This document shows, in pieces, positions 8,557 through 17,647 of a stretch of 64,000 nt of DNA. The first letter of the stretch is position 1, and every line of letters begins with the position of its first letter. The translations under genes and the position numbers were made by a program. The notes below the pieces were generated by a model that saw only the letters and a list, made by a program, of their open reading frames with translations, was not told where the DNA came from and did no database searches. Location of the stretch: contig NZ_JBDZDT010000011.1 of NCBI RefSeq assembly GCF_040049275.1, forward strand, positions 62,001 to 126,000, written 5' to 3'. The DNA is from Aquabacter sp040049275 (GTDB lineage: Bacteria; Pseudomonadota; Alphaproteobacteria; Rhizobiales; Xanthobacteraceae).

Positions 8557-10163
8557 CCTATCTCCTGGCGGCCGCCCCGTTCTTTCCCTTCCTCCTCGCG
8601 CTGCTCTGCATCCTCCCGCAGGTGCGCCGGCACGCCATGCAGATGCTGGCTTTCGCGCCCGTGCCCGGCCTTGCGGCGGCGCTGCTGGCGCCGGGCGGGG
8701 TCCTGATCCTGCCGCCCGCCCCGTTCCGCATCACGCTGTTCCTCGACACCCCCGGCGCTATCCTGCTCGGCACCTCCTCCCTCCTGTGGATCGCGGCGGG
8801 CGCCTATGCCAGCACCTATATGCGCGGCGACGAGAAGGCGCGGGGCTTTGCCGTCTGGTGGCTGCTGACATTGGCTGGAAGCCAGGGGGTGTTCCTGGTG
8901 GCGGACCTCACCAGCTTCTACCTCGCCTTCGCGCTGGTGAGCCTTGCCGCCTATGGCCTCGCGGCCCATGAGGACAATGCGGCGGCGCGTCAGGCGGGCA
9001 TCCTCTATCTCGTGCTCACTTTGGTGAGCGAGGCACTGCTCATCATGGCCTTCGTGATGCTGGCGAGCGGGGCCGGCGGCAATCCCGATATCCGCGAGGT
9101 GGTGGCGGCGCTGCCTTTATCGCCCTGGCGCGATGCCATCATCACGCTGCTGGTTCTGGGCTTCGGCCTGAAAATGGGTCTCGTGCCGCTTCATGTCTGG
9201 ATGCCGCTGGCCCATTCGGTGGCGCCCGTGCCGGCCTCCGCCGTGCTCAGCGGCATCGTGGTGAAGGCGGGCGTCATCGGCCTCATGCGCTTCCTGCCCT
9301 TCGGCGATGTGTTGCCCGGCTGGGGCGGGCTGCTGGTGGTCTCGGGGCTGGTGACGGCCTATTTCGGCATCCTCGTGGGCCTCACCCAGACCCATCCCAA
9401 GACCGTGCTCGCCTATTCAACCGTCAGCCAGATGGGGGTGGTGGCCGTGGTGCTGGGCGCCGGCCTTACGGCGGGGGATGAAGGCACTGTCGTCGCGGCG
9501 GCGCTCTATGCGGCGAACCATGTGCTGCTGAAGGGTGCGCTGTTCCTCGGCGTGGGCGTGGTGCTCACGACTCCGCGCGATCGCCTCTGGCCCCTCGCCC
9601 TCCTCGCGCTCACGGGCTTCAGCCTCGCCGGCCTTCCCCTCACCGGCGGCATGCTGGCGAAGGTCGCCATAAAGGGGCCTCTGGGCGACGGCACTGCCGC
9701 CCTCCTCCTCACCCTCTCGGCGGCGGGCACCACTTTGCTGATGCTGCGCTTCCTCGAACGCCTGCGGGCCGCCGCGACCGGGGAGGAGACCGGCGCGCCG
9801 AAGGGCCTTCTCATCCCCTGGGCCGCGCTCGCCGGCACGGCGCTGGTTGCCCCTTACGTCCTGCTCCCGTTGGCGACGGGCGATGCCGCTTGGGCCGTCG
9901 TGTCGCTGGCCGACCTCTGGAACACCCTCTGGCCGGTTCTGCTGGGCCTTGCGCTGGCGGCCGCCCTGCGCAGCCACGTGGGGCGCCTGCCCGCCATTCC
10001 TCCCGGCGACGTGGTGGTGCTGGCGAAGCGCCTGGGGCCGACGCTGACCGCCTCGATGAAGGCGGCCGATCGCATGGAGGGAACCCTGCGCCGTTGGCCG
10101 GCCGCCATGCTGCTCCTGGTCGCGATCACCCTCCTGCTGGCGGCCGTGACCTCGGGTCGTTAG
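8553..10163 (+). CDS. second proton-conducting antiporter subunit (NuoL/MrpA-like, no MrpA tail)
   Basis: This 536-residue protein with about 14-15 helices is paralogous in fold to the gene before it. Signatures are GLKMGLVPLHVWMPLAHSVA near 205-225, PASAVLSGIVVKAGVIGLMR near 228-247, LAYSTVSQMGVVAVV near 285 and ANHVLLKGALFLGVG near 315. GTG 8553 overlaps the previous stop. It takes the place of MrpA but ends after the core antiporter module. The MrpA C-terminal part sits instead in the 5859-6785 gene, so the split is complementary. It is the last gene of the operon. Confidence 0.87.
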   Translation: MTYLLAAAPFFPFLLALLCILPQVRRHAMQMLAFAPVPGLAAALLAPGGVLILPPAPFRITLFLDTPGAILLGTSSLLWIAAGAYASTYMRGDEKARGFAVWWLLTLAGSQGVFLVADLTSFYLAFALVSLAAYGLAAHEDNAAARQAGILYLVLTLVSEALLIMAFVMLASGAGGNPDIREVVAALPLSPWRDAIITLLVLGFGLKMGLVPLHVWMPLAHSVAPVPASAVLSGIVVKAGVIGLMRFLPFGDVLPGWGGLLVVSGLVTAYFGILVGLTQTHPKTVLAYSTVSQMGVVAVVLGAGLTAGDEGTVVAAALYAANHVLLKGALFLGVGVVLTTPRDRLWPLALLALTGFSLAGLPLTGGMLAKVAIKGPLGDGTAALLLTLSAAGTTLLMLRFLERLRAAATGEETGAPKGLLIPWAALAGTALVAPYVLLPLATGDAAWAVVSLADLWNTLWPVLLGLALAAALRSHVGRLPAIPPGDVVVLAKRLGPTLTASMKAADRMEGTLRRWPAAMLLLVAITLLLAAVTSGR

Positions 10164-10174
10164 TCACCCGCATG

Positions 10175-10243
10175 CCCCAGCGTCCGCAGCGCGCGCGACG
10201 GCATTCGCCTTGACGCTGGGGGAAGAACTCATCCTGTTTTTTA
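10175..10243 (+). terminator. candidate terminator of the antiporter operon
   Basis: Perfect 10-bp arms CCCCAGCGTC (10175-10184) and GACGCTGGGG (10212-10221) enclose a 27-nt GC-rich spacer, 12 bases after the stop of the last antiporter gene. A TGTTTTTTAA run follows at about 10235-10244. The T-run is 14 nt beyond the stem, further than in a textbook intrinsic terminator, so termination is plausible but not certain. Confidence 0.5.
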
Positions 10244-10324
10244 AGGGAGATCGGTTCCTTTTCTCGCGATATCACGGCAAATTCAGCGACCGTTCATGTT
10301 CGCGGCGAGACATCTTGTAATACT

Positions 10325-10338
10325 TTGACCTGGATCAG
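10325..10338. promoter_or_regulatory. FNR/FixK-like dyad upstream of the efflux operon
   Basis: TTGACCTGGATCAG matches the FNR/FixK/Dnr consensus TTGAY-N4-RTCAA at all but the last position. It lies about 160 bp upstream of the efflux adaptor start. Oxygen- or nitric-oxide-responsive control of the efflux operon would follow if it is functional; this is inference from one near-match. Confidence 0.3.
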
Positions 10339-10496
10339 AGGAACATCCGCAAGGTCAGTCATATCAATATCAAAAATGTTCTAAAGCATTGGCTTGGCCA
10401 TATCGATTGCATCCCGGTCATGGCAATGTCAAGCTGCCGCTTTACGTGTCCCTGCGAGCGTTGAGAGATCGCTTTGTGTCTGGAAAGGATTGCCCG

Positions 10497-11600
10497 GTGC
10501 GTGTGCACATGGATCGCCTGAAAGGGCTGCAACGGGTGCTCGTGCTCGCGGTAGGGGCATCGCTCCTCCTGGCCGCCTGCGGCAAGAAGGCCAAGCAGGC
10601 GGAGCCGGAGCCGCGCCCGGTGCGCGCCGTCACCGTGGCGCCGCAGGGCGTGGGCGACGCGGTCAGCCTGACCGGCCATGTGGAAGCGCAGAACGAGGCG
10701 AACTATGCCTTCCGCATCGGCGGTCGCATCACCGAGCGGCTGGTGAATGTGGGCGACGTGGTGCAGCCGGGCCAGGTGGTGGCACGGCTCGACCCGCAGC
10801 ACGAGATCAATGCCCAGCGCTCCGCCCAGGCGGCGCTGACCTCGGCCCGCGGCCAGCTCACGGTGGCGCGCAACGCCTATGAGCGCCAGCGCGCTCTGCT
10901 TGCCCGCGGATTCACGCCCCGCGCCCAATACGAGCAGGCGGAACAGGGCTATCTCAGCGCCCAGTCCCAGGCGGACGATGCCGAGGCGCGCGCCAGGATC
11001 GCCGACGACCAGCTCAGCTTCACCGAGCTGAAGGCGGACAGCGCCGGCACCGTGACCGCCCGGCGCGCCGAGCCCGGCGAAGTGGTGCAGCCCGGCCAGC
11101 CCGTCATCACCGTGGCCCGCAAGGACGGGCGCGACGCGGTGTTCGACGTGCCCGCGCAGCTCCTGCGCAGCCTCCCGGCCGACCCCGATATCCGCGTGAG
11201 CCTCACGGACGATCCCGCCATCACCGCCTCCGGCCGGGTGCGCGAAGTGGCGCCCCAGGCCGATCCCGTGACCCGCACCTTCCAGGTGCGCGTCGGCCTC
11301 ATCAACCCGCCGGAGGCCATGCGGCTCGGCGCCACCGTCACCGGCACCGCCCAGGTGGACAACGGCCCGGTGATCGAGGTGCCGGCGAGCGCCCTCACCC
11401 GCATCGACGGCAAGCCCGCCGTGTGGATCGTCGACCCCGCCGCCAAGACCGTCTCGCTGCGGCCGGTGGGCGTGGTGCGCTACACCCCCGCCAACGTGAC
11501 GGTGGACGACGGGCTGAAGGAGAACGACATCGTCGTGACCGCCGGCGTCCAGGCGCTCCATCCGGGCCAGAAGGTCCGCCTCCTGGGAGCGGGCCGGTGA
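10497..11600 (+). CDS. RND efflux periplasmic adaptor lipoprotein (membrane fusion protein)
   Basis: This 367-residue protein begins with a lipoprotein signal ending LLAACG (Cys about 28). It then shows the usual adaptor order: beta-barrel and lipoyl parts (GHVEAQNEANYAFRIGGRI, VGDVVQPGQVVARLDP), an alpha-helical hairpin about 115-185 rich in Ala/Gln/Arg, the second lipoyl half (AGTVTARRAEPGEVVQPGQP) and the C-terminal barrel and membrane-proximal domains. GTG 10497 is preferred because AAAGGA lies 7 nt upstream; ATG 10509 is the alternative. Its stop overlaps the pump start (GTGA). It links the inner-membrane pump to an outer-membrane channel not encoded in this window. Confidence 0.9.
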   Translation: MRVHMDRLKGLQRVLVLAVGASLLLAACGKKAKQAEPEPRPVRAVTVAPQGVGDAVSLTGHVEAQNEANYAFRIGGRITERLVNVGDVVQPGQVVARLDPQHEINAQRSAQAALTSARGQLTVARNAYERQRALLARGFTPRAQYEQAEQGYLSAQSQADDAEARARIADDQLSFTELKADSAGTVTARRAEPGEVVQPGQPVITVARKDGRDAVFDVPAQLLRSLPADPDIRVSLTDDPAITASGRVREVAPQADPVTRTFQVRVGLINPPEAMRLGATVTGTAQVDNGPVIEVPASALTRIDGKPAVWIVDPAAKTVSLRPVGVVRYTPANVTVDDGLKENDIVVTAGVQALHPGQKVRLLGAGR

Positions 11601-14600
11601 CGTTCAATCTCTCGGAATGGGCGCTGAAGCACCGTTCCGTCGTGATCTATTTCATGGCGGTTGCGGTTCTGGCCGGTCTTTACTCCTACCAGCGGCTCGG
11701 CCGCGGCGAGGATCCCACCTTCATCATCAAGACCATGGTGGTCCAGGCCGGCTGGCCCGGCGCCTCCGTGGAGGAGATGACCAAGCAGGTGACCGAGCGG
11801 CTGGAGCGCACGCTCCAGGAGACGCCCAAGCTCGACTTCCTGCGCAGCTATACCAGCGCCGGCGTCACCACCATCTTCGTGAACCTGAAGGGCAGCGCCA
11901 CCGCCCAGGAGGTCCCGGACATCTGGTACCACGTGCGCAAGAGCGTGGGCGATATGCGCGCCACCCTGCCCCAGGGTGTGGTGGGCCCCGGTTTCAATGA
12001 TGAGTTCGGCGACACGTTCGGCATCATCTATGGCTTCACCGCCGACGGCTTCTCCCAGCGCGAATTGCGCGATTATGTGGAGGATGTGCGCTCCAAGCTC
12101 CTGAACATTCCCGACGTCTCCAAGATCGAGATATTGGGCGCGCAGGACGAGCGCATCTTCATCGAATTCTCCATGCAGGAGCTGGCGAGCCTCGGCATCG
12201 ACCGGGGCGCGCTCATCCAGGCGCTCCAGGCGCAGAACGTGGTGCAGCCGGCGGGCACCATCGAGACCGGCAACGAGATCATCTCGTTGCGCGTCTCCGG
12301 CGCGTTCCAGGACGAGCGGGACATCGCCGACGTCAATTTCGTGGTGAACGGCCGGGTGCTGCGCCTGTCCGACATCGCCACCGTCCGGCGCGGCACCGCC
12401 GATCCGCCCCAGCCCATCTTCCGGGTGAACAACCAGCAGGCGCTGGGCCTCGCCATCGCCATGCGCGACGGCGGCGACATCCTGGCCCTGGGCCGGAACA
12501 TCAGCCGCGCCATGGCCGATATCACCACCGATCTGCCCATCGGCATCGAGCCCATCCTGGTGGCGGACCAGGCGGTGACCGTGGACGACGCCATCGGCGA
12601 GTTCATGAGCTCGCTCTGGCAGGCCATCGGCATCATCCTGGTGGTGAGCTTCATCAGCCTCGGCGTGCGCGCGGGCATGGTGGTGGCGCTGTCCATCCCG
12701 CTCACGCTCGCCATCGTGTTCGCGGTGATGGACCTTGTCGGCATCGACATGCAGCGCATCTCGCTGGGCGCGCTCATCATCGCGCTGGCGCTCATGGTGG
12801 ACGACGCCATGACCACCACGGACGCCACCATCAACCGCCTCGCCGCGGGCGATGACAAGGAGAGCGCGGCCACCTTCGCCTTCCGCACCTACGCCATGGC
12901 CATGCTGGCGGGCACCCTGGTGACGGTGGCGGGCTTCGTGCCCATCGGCTTCGCCGCCTCCTCGGCGGGCGAATACACTTTCTCGCTGTTCGCGGTGGTC
13001 TCGATCGCCCTCATCGTTTCCTGGTTCGTGGCGGTGATCTTCGCGCCGCTGCTCGGCGTGCTGCTTCTGAAGGCGCCGAAGAAGAAGGCCGGCGATGCGC
13101 CGGAGAAGCCGAGCCGCGTGCTCGGCGCCTATCGGGGCCTCCTCACGCTGGCCTTGCGCGGGCGCTGGGTCACCCTCGCCATCTCGGTCGGCCTGTTCGT
13201 GCTGTCCTTCCTGGCGCTGCCGCTCATCCCGCGCCAGTTCTTTCCCTCCTCCGACCGGCCCGAGCTGCTGGTGGATCTGCGCCTGCCGCAGAACGCCTCC
13301 ATCTATGCCAGCGAGACCCTGGCCGAGCGGTTCGACGCGCTGTTGAAGGACGACAAGGACGTGGCGCGCTGGAGCACCTATGTGGGGCGCGGCGCCATCC
13401 GCTTCTACCTGCCGCTCAACGTGCAGCTCCCCAACGACTTCTTCGCCCAGGCGGTGATTGTCGCCAAGGACGTTGCGGCGCGCGAGCGCCTCCGGGTGCG
13501 GCTGGAAAAGGCGCTGGAGAACGACTTCCCCAGCGTGGTCGGGCGCGTCTACCCGCTGGAACTCGGCCCGCCCGTGGGCTGGCCGGTGCAATACCGCGTC
13601 GTGGGACCGGACATCGAGAAGGTGCGCGCCATCGCCTTCGATCTCGCCCATGTGCTCGATACCGACCCGCGCACTGAGCGCGTGAATTTCGACTGGATCG
13701 AGCCCACCCGCGAGGTGCGCATCCGGGTGGACCAGAACCAGGCGCGGCTTCTGGGCCTCTCCACCCAGTCGCTGGCCGGGGTGCTGAACACCGTCATGTC
13801 CGGCCGGCCGGTGACGCAGGTGCGCGACGACATCTATCTCGTCAACGTGGTGCTGCGCGCCACCGACGAACAGCGCGTCTCGCTCGCCAACCTTTCCACC
13901 CTCCAGGTGCCCCTCCCCTCGGGGCGCACCGTACCGCTGAGCCAGCTCGCCACCTTCGAGTACACGCAGGACTATCCGGTGATCTGGCGGCGCGACCGGG
14001 TGCCGACCCTCACCGTGCAGGCGGACGTGATCCCCGGAAAGCTGCCGGAAAGCGTGGTGAGCGCGCTGGCGCCGAAAATCGCGCAGATCAACAAGACCCT
14101 GCCCCGCGGCTACCGCATCGAGACCGGCGGCACCGTGGAGGAGAGCGTGAAGTCGCAGGCCTCGGTGGTGGCCGTGGTGCCGGTGATGCTGCTCATCATG
14201 TTCACGGTGCTCATGCTCCAGCTCCAGAGCTTCCAGCGCCTCATCCTGGTGCTGAGCGTGGCGCCCCTCGGCCTCATCGGGGTCGCGGCGGCGCTGCTGC
14301 TCTCGGGCAAGCCCCTCGGCTTCGTCGCCATCCTCGGCGTGCTGGCGCTCATCGGCATGATCACCAAGAATGCCGTGATCCTCATCGGCCAGATCGAGGC
14401 GGAACGGGAAGCCGGCGCCACCGTGTGGGACGCGGTGGTGACCGCGAGCTGCACGCGCTTCCGGCCCATCATGCTCACCGCCGTCTCCACGGTGCTCGGC
14501 ATGATCCCCATCGCGCCCACGGTGTTCTGGGGGCCCATGGCGTTTGCGATCATGGGCGGGCTTTTGGTGGCCACCATGCTCACCTTGATCTTCCTGCCGG

Positions 14601-14668
14601 CGCTCTACGTGACCTGGTTCGGCCCCGACGCACGCCTTGAGGGCGCCGGGCAGCCTGTGGAGGCATGA
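11597..14668 (+). CDS. RND efflux transporter permease (AcrB/HAE family)
   Basis: This 1023-residue inner-membrane pump has the duplicated RND layout: TM1 near residue 15-30, a large periplasmic loop, TM2-6 from about 340, a second periplasmic loop and TM8-12 from about 860. The proton-relay motif with two aspartates is seen in TM4 (IIALALMVDDAMTTTDATIN, near 390-409), and the second repeat has GVLALIGMITKNAVILIGQI. GTG 11597 overlaps the adaptor stop. Substrates cannot be predicted. With the adaptor it forms a two-gene efflux unit that must borrow an outer-membrane factor. Confidence 0.93.
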   Translation: MTFNLSEWALKHRSVVIYFMAVAVLAGLYSYQRLGRGEDPTFIIKTMVVQAGWPGASVEEMTKQVTERLERTLQETPKLDFLRSYTSAGVTTIFVNLKGSATAQEVPDIWYHVRKSVGDMRATLPQGVVGPGFNDEFGDTFGIIYGFTADGFSQRELRDYVEDVRSKLLNIPDVSKIEILGAQDERIFIEFSMQELASLGIDRGALIQALQAQNVVQPAGTIETGNEIISLRVSGAFQDERDIADVNFVVNGRVLRLSDIATVRRGTADPPQPIFRVNNQQALGLAIAMRDGGDILALGRNISRAMADITTDLPIGIEPILVADQAVTVDDAIGEFMSSLWQAIGIILVVSFISLGVRAGMVVALSIPLTLAIVFAVMDLVGIDMQRISLGALIIALALMVDDAMTTTDATINRLAAGDDKESAATFAFRTYAMAMLAGTLVTVAGFVPIGFAASSAGEYTFSLFAVVSIALIVSWFVAVIFAPLLGVLLLKAPKKKAGDAPEKPSRVLGAYRGLLTLALRGRWVTLAISVGLFVLSFLALPLIPRQFFPSSDRPELLVDLRLPQNASIYASETLAERFDALLKDDKDVARWSTYVGRGAIRFYLPLNVQLPNDFFAQAVIVAKDVAARERLRVRLEKALENDFPSVVGRVYPLELGPPVGWPVQYRVVGPDIEKVRAIAFDLAHVLDTDPRTERVNFDWIEPTREVRIRVDQNQARLLGLSTQSLAGVLNTVMSGRPVTQVRDDIYLVNVVLRATDEQRVSLANLSTLQVPLPSGRTVPLSQLATFEYTQDYPVIWRRDRVPTLTVQADVIPGKLPESVVSALAPKIAQINKTLPRGYRIETGGTVEESVKSQASVVAVVPVMLLIMFTVLMLQLQSFQRLILVLSVAPLGLIGVAAALLLSGKPLGFVAILGVLALIGMITKNAVILIGQIEAEREAGATVWDAVVTASCTRFRPIMLTAVSTVLGMIPIAPTVFWGPMAFAIMGGLLVATMLTLIFLPALYVTWFGPDARLEGAGQPVEA

Positions 14669-14701
14669 CGCCTCCGCATTTCTTAAAGGGATAGAGAAGC
14701 G

Positions 14702-15736
14702 ATGCCGTCCTTCAACCAAGACCGCCCGCCGCTTCTCGTCGATCTCGCCCTCCAGGGCGGCGGCTCCCACGGCGCCTTCACCTGGGGGGTGCTCGACCGC
14801 CTCCTGGAGGAGCCCTGGCTGAAGATCGAAGGCGTGTCCGGCACCTCCGCCGGCGCCATGAACGCGGCCCTGCTGGTGGACGGCCTCGCCGCCGGGGGGC
14901 CCGCGGGCGCGAAGGCGTCGCTGGAGCGCTTCTGGCGCGCGGTCTCGCGGGCCGCGCTCATGAGCCCCATCCAGCGCGGGCCGCTGGACATCCTGCTCGG
15001 CAAATGGAGCCTCGACTACTCCCCCGCCTATCTCACCATGGATCTCGTGGCGCGCATGTTCTCGCCCTATGACCTGAACCCGCGCGGCAAGAACCCGCTC
15101 AGCGACATCCTGAACGAGGCCATCGATTTCAAGCGGCTGTCGAAGAGCCCGGTGAAGCTCTTCATCACCGCCACCAACGTGCTCTCCGGCCGCGCCCGCG
15201 TGTTCCGCAACCCGGAGATTTCCCCCGAAGTGCTGCTGGCGAGCGCCTGCCTGCCCTTCATGTTCCACGCGGTGGAGATTGACGGCGAGCCCTATTGGGA
15301 CGGCGGCTACATGGGCAACCCCACCATCACGCCCTTGGTGCGGGAGTGCGATTCGCAGGACACCATCATCGTCCAGATCAACCCGGTGGAGCGGCCGACC
15401 GCGCCCCGCAGCGCGCGCGACATCCTCGACCGGCTGAATGAGATCTCCTTCAATTCCGCCACCCTGAAGGAATTGCGCATGATCGCGCTGCTGCGGCAGG
15501 TGGCCGATCCCGGCCATGCGGAAGGCGCGCGCTGGGCGAACATGCGCGTGCACCGGGTCCACAGCCACCTGATGCTGGAGCTGGGCGCCTCCTCCAAGCT
15601 CAATGCGGAATGGGGCTTCCTCACCATGCTGCGGGACGAGGGCCGCAAGGCGGCGGACACCTTCCTGGCCAAGACGAGCGGCGATCTCGGCGTGCGCTCC
15701 TCTGTCGATCTCGACGTGCTGCTGAAGGACATCTGA
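14702..15736 (+). CDS. patatin-like phospholipase family protein
   Basis: This 344-residue protein has all patatin catalytic elements: oxyanion loop GGGSHG near 19-24, nucleophile elbow GTSAG near 47-51 (Ser49) and the catalytic DGG near 200-202 (Asp200). No signal peptide is seen, so it is probably cytosolic or membrane-associated. Bacterial patatin-like proteins act as phospholipase A or acyl hydrolases. It follows the RND pump by 33 bp and precedes the GntP-type gene by 3 bp, so it is probably cotranscribed with them. A role in lipid turnover or lipid signalling is inference. Confidence 0.9.
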   Translation: MPSFNQDRPPLLVDLALQGGGSHGAFTWGVLDRLLEEPWLKIEGVSGTSAGAMNAALLVDGLAAGGPAGAKASLERFWRAVSRAALMSPIQRGPLDILLGKWSLDYSPAYLTMDLVARMFSPYDLNPRGKNPLSDILNEAIDFKRLSKSPVKLFITATNVLSGRARVFRNPEISPEVLLASACLPFMFHAVEIDGEPYWDGGYMGNPTITPLVRECDSQDTIIVQINPVERPTAPRSARDILDRLNEISFNSATLKELRMIALLRQVADPGHAEGARWANMRVHRVHSHLMLELGASSKLNAEWGFLTMLRDEGRKAADTFLAKTSGDLGVRSSVDLDVLLKDI

Positions 15737-15739
15737 CCC

Positions 15740-17188
15740 ATGGGTCTCCTCGGTATTCTCCTCGGCCTCGGGCTGCTCCTGTTTCTCGCCTATCGCGGCT
15801 GGTCCATCCTTCTTCTGGCGCCCGTGGCGGCGCTGGTGGCGGCGGCGTTTTCCGGCGAGCCGCTGCTCGCCCACTGGACCCAGACCTTCATGCAGAACGC
15901 CGCCACCTTCGTGGCGCAGTTCTTCCCCCTGTTCCTTTTGGGCGCGCTGTTCGGCAAGCTCATGGACGACAGCGGCTCGGTCACCGTCATCGCCGAGGAG
16001 ATGACGCGGCGCCTGGGCGAGAAGCGCGCCATGCTGGCGGTGGTGCTGGCCGGCGCCATCGTCACCTATGGCGGGGTGAGCCTGTTCGTCGCCTTCTTCG
16101 TGCTGGCGCCCATGGCCACCGCTCTGTTCCGCTCGGCCGGCGTGCCGCGCCGGCTCATGCCGGCGGCCATCGCGCTCGGCACCTCCACCTTCACCATGTC
16201 GGCCATGCCCGGCACACCGGCGATCCAGAACGCCATTCCCATGCCCTTCTTCGGCACCACGCCGTTCGCGGCGCCGGGGCTCGGCCTCATCGCCTCCGCC
16301 ATCATGCTGGGCTTCGGCATGTGGTGGTTGACGCGCGCGGAGAAGACGGCGCGGGCCAAAGGCGAGGGCTTCGGCGACGAGGCGGTGGCCGGCGACATCG
16401 CCAACGACCAGTTCCTGCGCGAGCGCGCCACCGCCTCCCACGAATTCGACACGGCGGAACTCGCCCACGGCGCCCACAGCACCAGCGCGCCGCCGCTCTG
16501 GGTGGCGGCGCTGCCTCTCGTCGTGGTGGTGGGCGTGAACCTCATCATGTCCCTGGCCGTCCTGCCGCGCATGGATGTGAGCTTCCTCGCCGAGGAGCGC
16601 TGGGGCAACACCACCCTCGCCGCCGTGGGCGGCGTGTGGTCGGTCGCTGTGGCGCTGGCGAGCGCCATCGTGGTTCTGGTCGCGCTCAACTTCCGCCGCC
16701 TGCCGGCTTTGAAGGACACCATGGATGCCGGCGCCAACGCCTCGGTGCTTCCCGCCTTCAGCGTTGCGAGCCTCGTAGGCTTCGGCGCCGTGGTGGCGGC
16801 CCTTCCCGCCTTCGCCCTCGTGCGCGACTGGGTGCTGGGCATCGAAGGCGGGCCGCTGGTGTCGCTGGCCATCGCCACCAACATCCTCGCCGCGCTCACC
16901 GGCTCGGCCTCGGGCGGCCTCACCATCGCGCTGGACGCGCTGGGCGCCGCCTATATGCAGCTTGCGGCCCAGACCGGCCTCGACCCGGCCTTGATGCACC
17001 GCGTGGCGGTGATCGGCGCCGGTACGCTGGACAGCCTGCCCCATAATGGCGCGGTGGTGACGCTGCTGGCCGTGTGCGGCTCCACCCATGCCAAGAGCTA
17101 TTTCGACCTCGTCATGGTGGCGGTGGTGGGCGCCATCCTGGCTCTTGTGGCGGTGATCGTCATCGGCGGCGCGGTTGGGTCGTTCTGA
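15740..17188 (+). CDS. GntP-family permease
   Basis: This 482-residue integral membrane protein has about 12-14 helices. Features consistent with the GntP/citrate-type family are FFPLFLLGALFGKLMDDSGS near 55-75, VTYGGVSLFVAFFVLAPMA near 106-125 and the conserved TMSAMPGTPAIQNAIPMPFF near 152-171, followed by ALTGSASGGLTIALDA near the C-terminus. The family transports gluconate, other sugar acids, citrate-like acids or 3-hydroxybutyrate. The start is 3 bp after the lipase stop. The substrate is unresolved; the link to a lipase hints at a carboxylic acid, but only weakly. Confidence 0.85.
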   Translation: MGLLGILLGLGLLLFLAYRGWSILLLAPVAALVAAAFSGEPLLAHWTQTFMQNAATFVAQFFPLFLLGALFGKLMDDSGSVTVIAEEMTRRLGEKRAMLAVVLAGAIVTYGGVSLFVAFFVLAPMATALFRSAGVPRRLMPAAIALGTSTFTMSAMPGTPAIQNAIPMPFFGTTPFAAPGLGLIASAIMLGFGMWWLTRAEKTARAKGEGFGDEAVAGDIANDQFLRERATASHEFDTAELAHGAHSTSAPPLWVAALPLVVVVGVNLIMSLAVLPRMDVSFLAEERWGNTTLAAVGGVWSVAVALASAIVVLVALNFRRLPALKDTMDAGANASVLPAFSVASLVGFGAVVAALPAFALVRDWVLGIEGGPLVSLAIATNILAALTGSASGGLTIALDALGAAYMQLAAQTGLDPALMHRVAVIGAGTLDSLPHNGAVVTLLAVCGSTHAKSYFDLVMVAVVGAILALVAVIVIGGAVGSF

Positions 17189-17225
17189 GCGTGGCTTGAC
17201 GACCATATCCAAAGACCCGGCGGAC

Positions 17226-17351
17226 CCTCCACCTCTCCCCGAGGGGGAGAGGTCGGCTGCGTAGCAGCCGGGTGAGGGGGCTCCGGCGCTTCAGGACTTG
17301 AGAGGGTGGTTCCCCCTCACCCCGCCCCTCTCCCCCGCGGGGAGAGGGAGG
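17226..17351. repeat. REP-like palindrome pair A/B
   Basis: Element A (about 17226-17284) contains the stem ACCTCTCCCC/GGGGAGAGGT and a second stem GGCTGC/GCAGCC. Element B (about 17311-17351) carries CCCCTCACCCC and CCTCTCCCC/GGGGAGAGG in opposite orientation. The pair occupies about 126 bp and is the first of three inverted pairs in this gap. Confidence 0.75.
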
Positions 17352-17405
17352 ATGGCGCTTGCCTTCGGGATTGGACTGCGGCGCGTGCATTAAGGGTTGC
17401 TAGTT

Positions 17406-17525
17406 CCCTCTCCCGCTTGCGGGGGAGGGTTAGGGAGGGGGAAGCTGCCGCCTGTCGAACCTTCCCAGACGCTTGTTCTGCTTGAGAGCCCCCTCCCCAG
17501 CCCTCCCCCGCAAGCGGGAGAGGGA
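17406..17525. repeat. REP-like palindrome pair C/D
   Basis: Element C (17406-17441) starts CCCTCTCCCGCTTGCGGG and continues GGAGGGTTAGGGAGGGGG. Element D (17490-17525) is almost its exact reverse complement. Together they form a 120-bp unit that could fold as one long hairpin with a 48-nt loop, or as two separate hairpins. The flank just upstream of C (GCGGCGCGTGCATTAAGG) resembles the flank upstream of element E. Confidence 0.8.
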
Positions 17526-17647
17526 GCGCAATGCACCTACAACTCCGCATTCCCAGAGACGCGCCCGAGAGACGCAGCAATTTCAGCCGCGACCTTCGGC
17601 GGTGCGGTTGGATCGTGCTGCAGCGCGTGCTTTGATGGGGCGAGCAT

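Larger units (their letters stand above)
10164..10496. other. 333-bp intergenic region after the antiporter operon
   Basis: No gene is apparent here. The region holds a 10-bp inverted repeat with a downstream T-run (candidate terminator), an AT-richer stretch with an FNR/FixK-like dyad at 10325-10338, and the ribosome-binding site AAAGGA of the efflux adaptor at 10484-10489. The efflux operon promoter is expected in its second half. Confidence 0.6.

Noticed and set aside
11480..17212. A 1910-codon minus-strand open frame
   Set aside because: It is rich in His, Gly, Arg and Glu, typical of the complement of high-GC coding DNA, and lies antisense to the RND adaptor, RND pump, patatin and GntP genes, all with clear family motifs.
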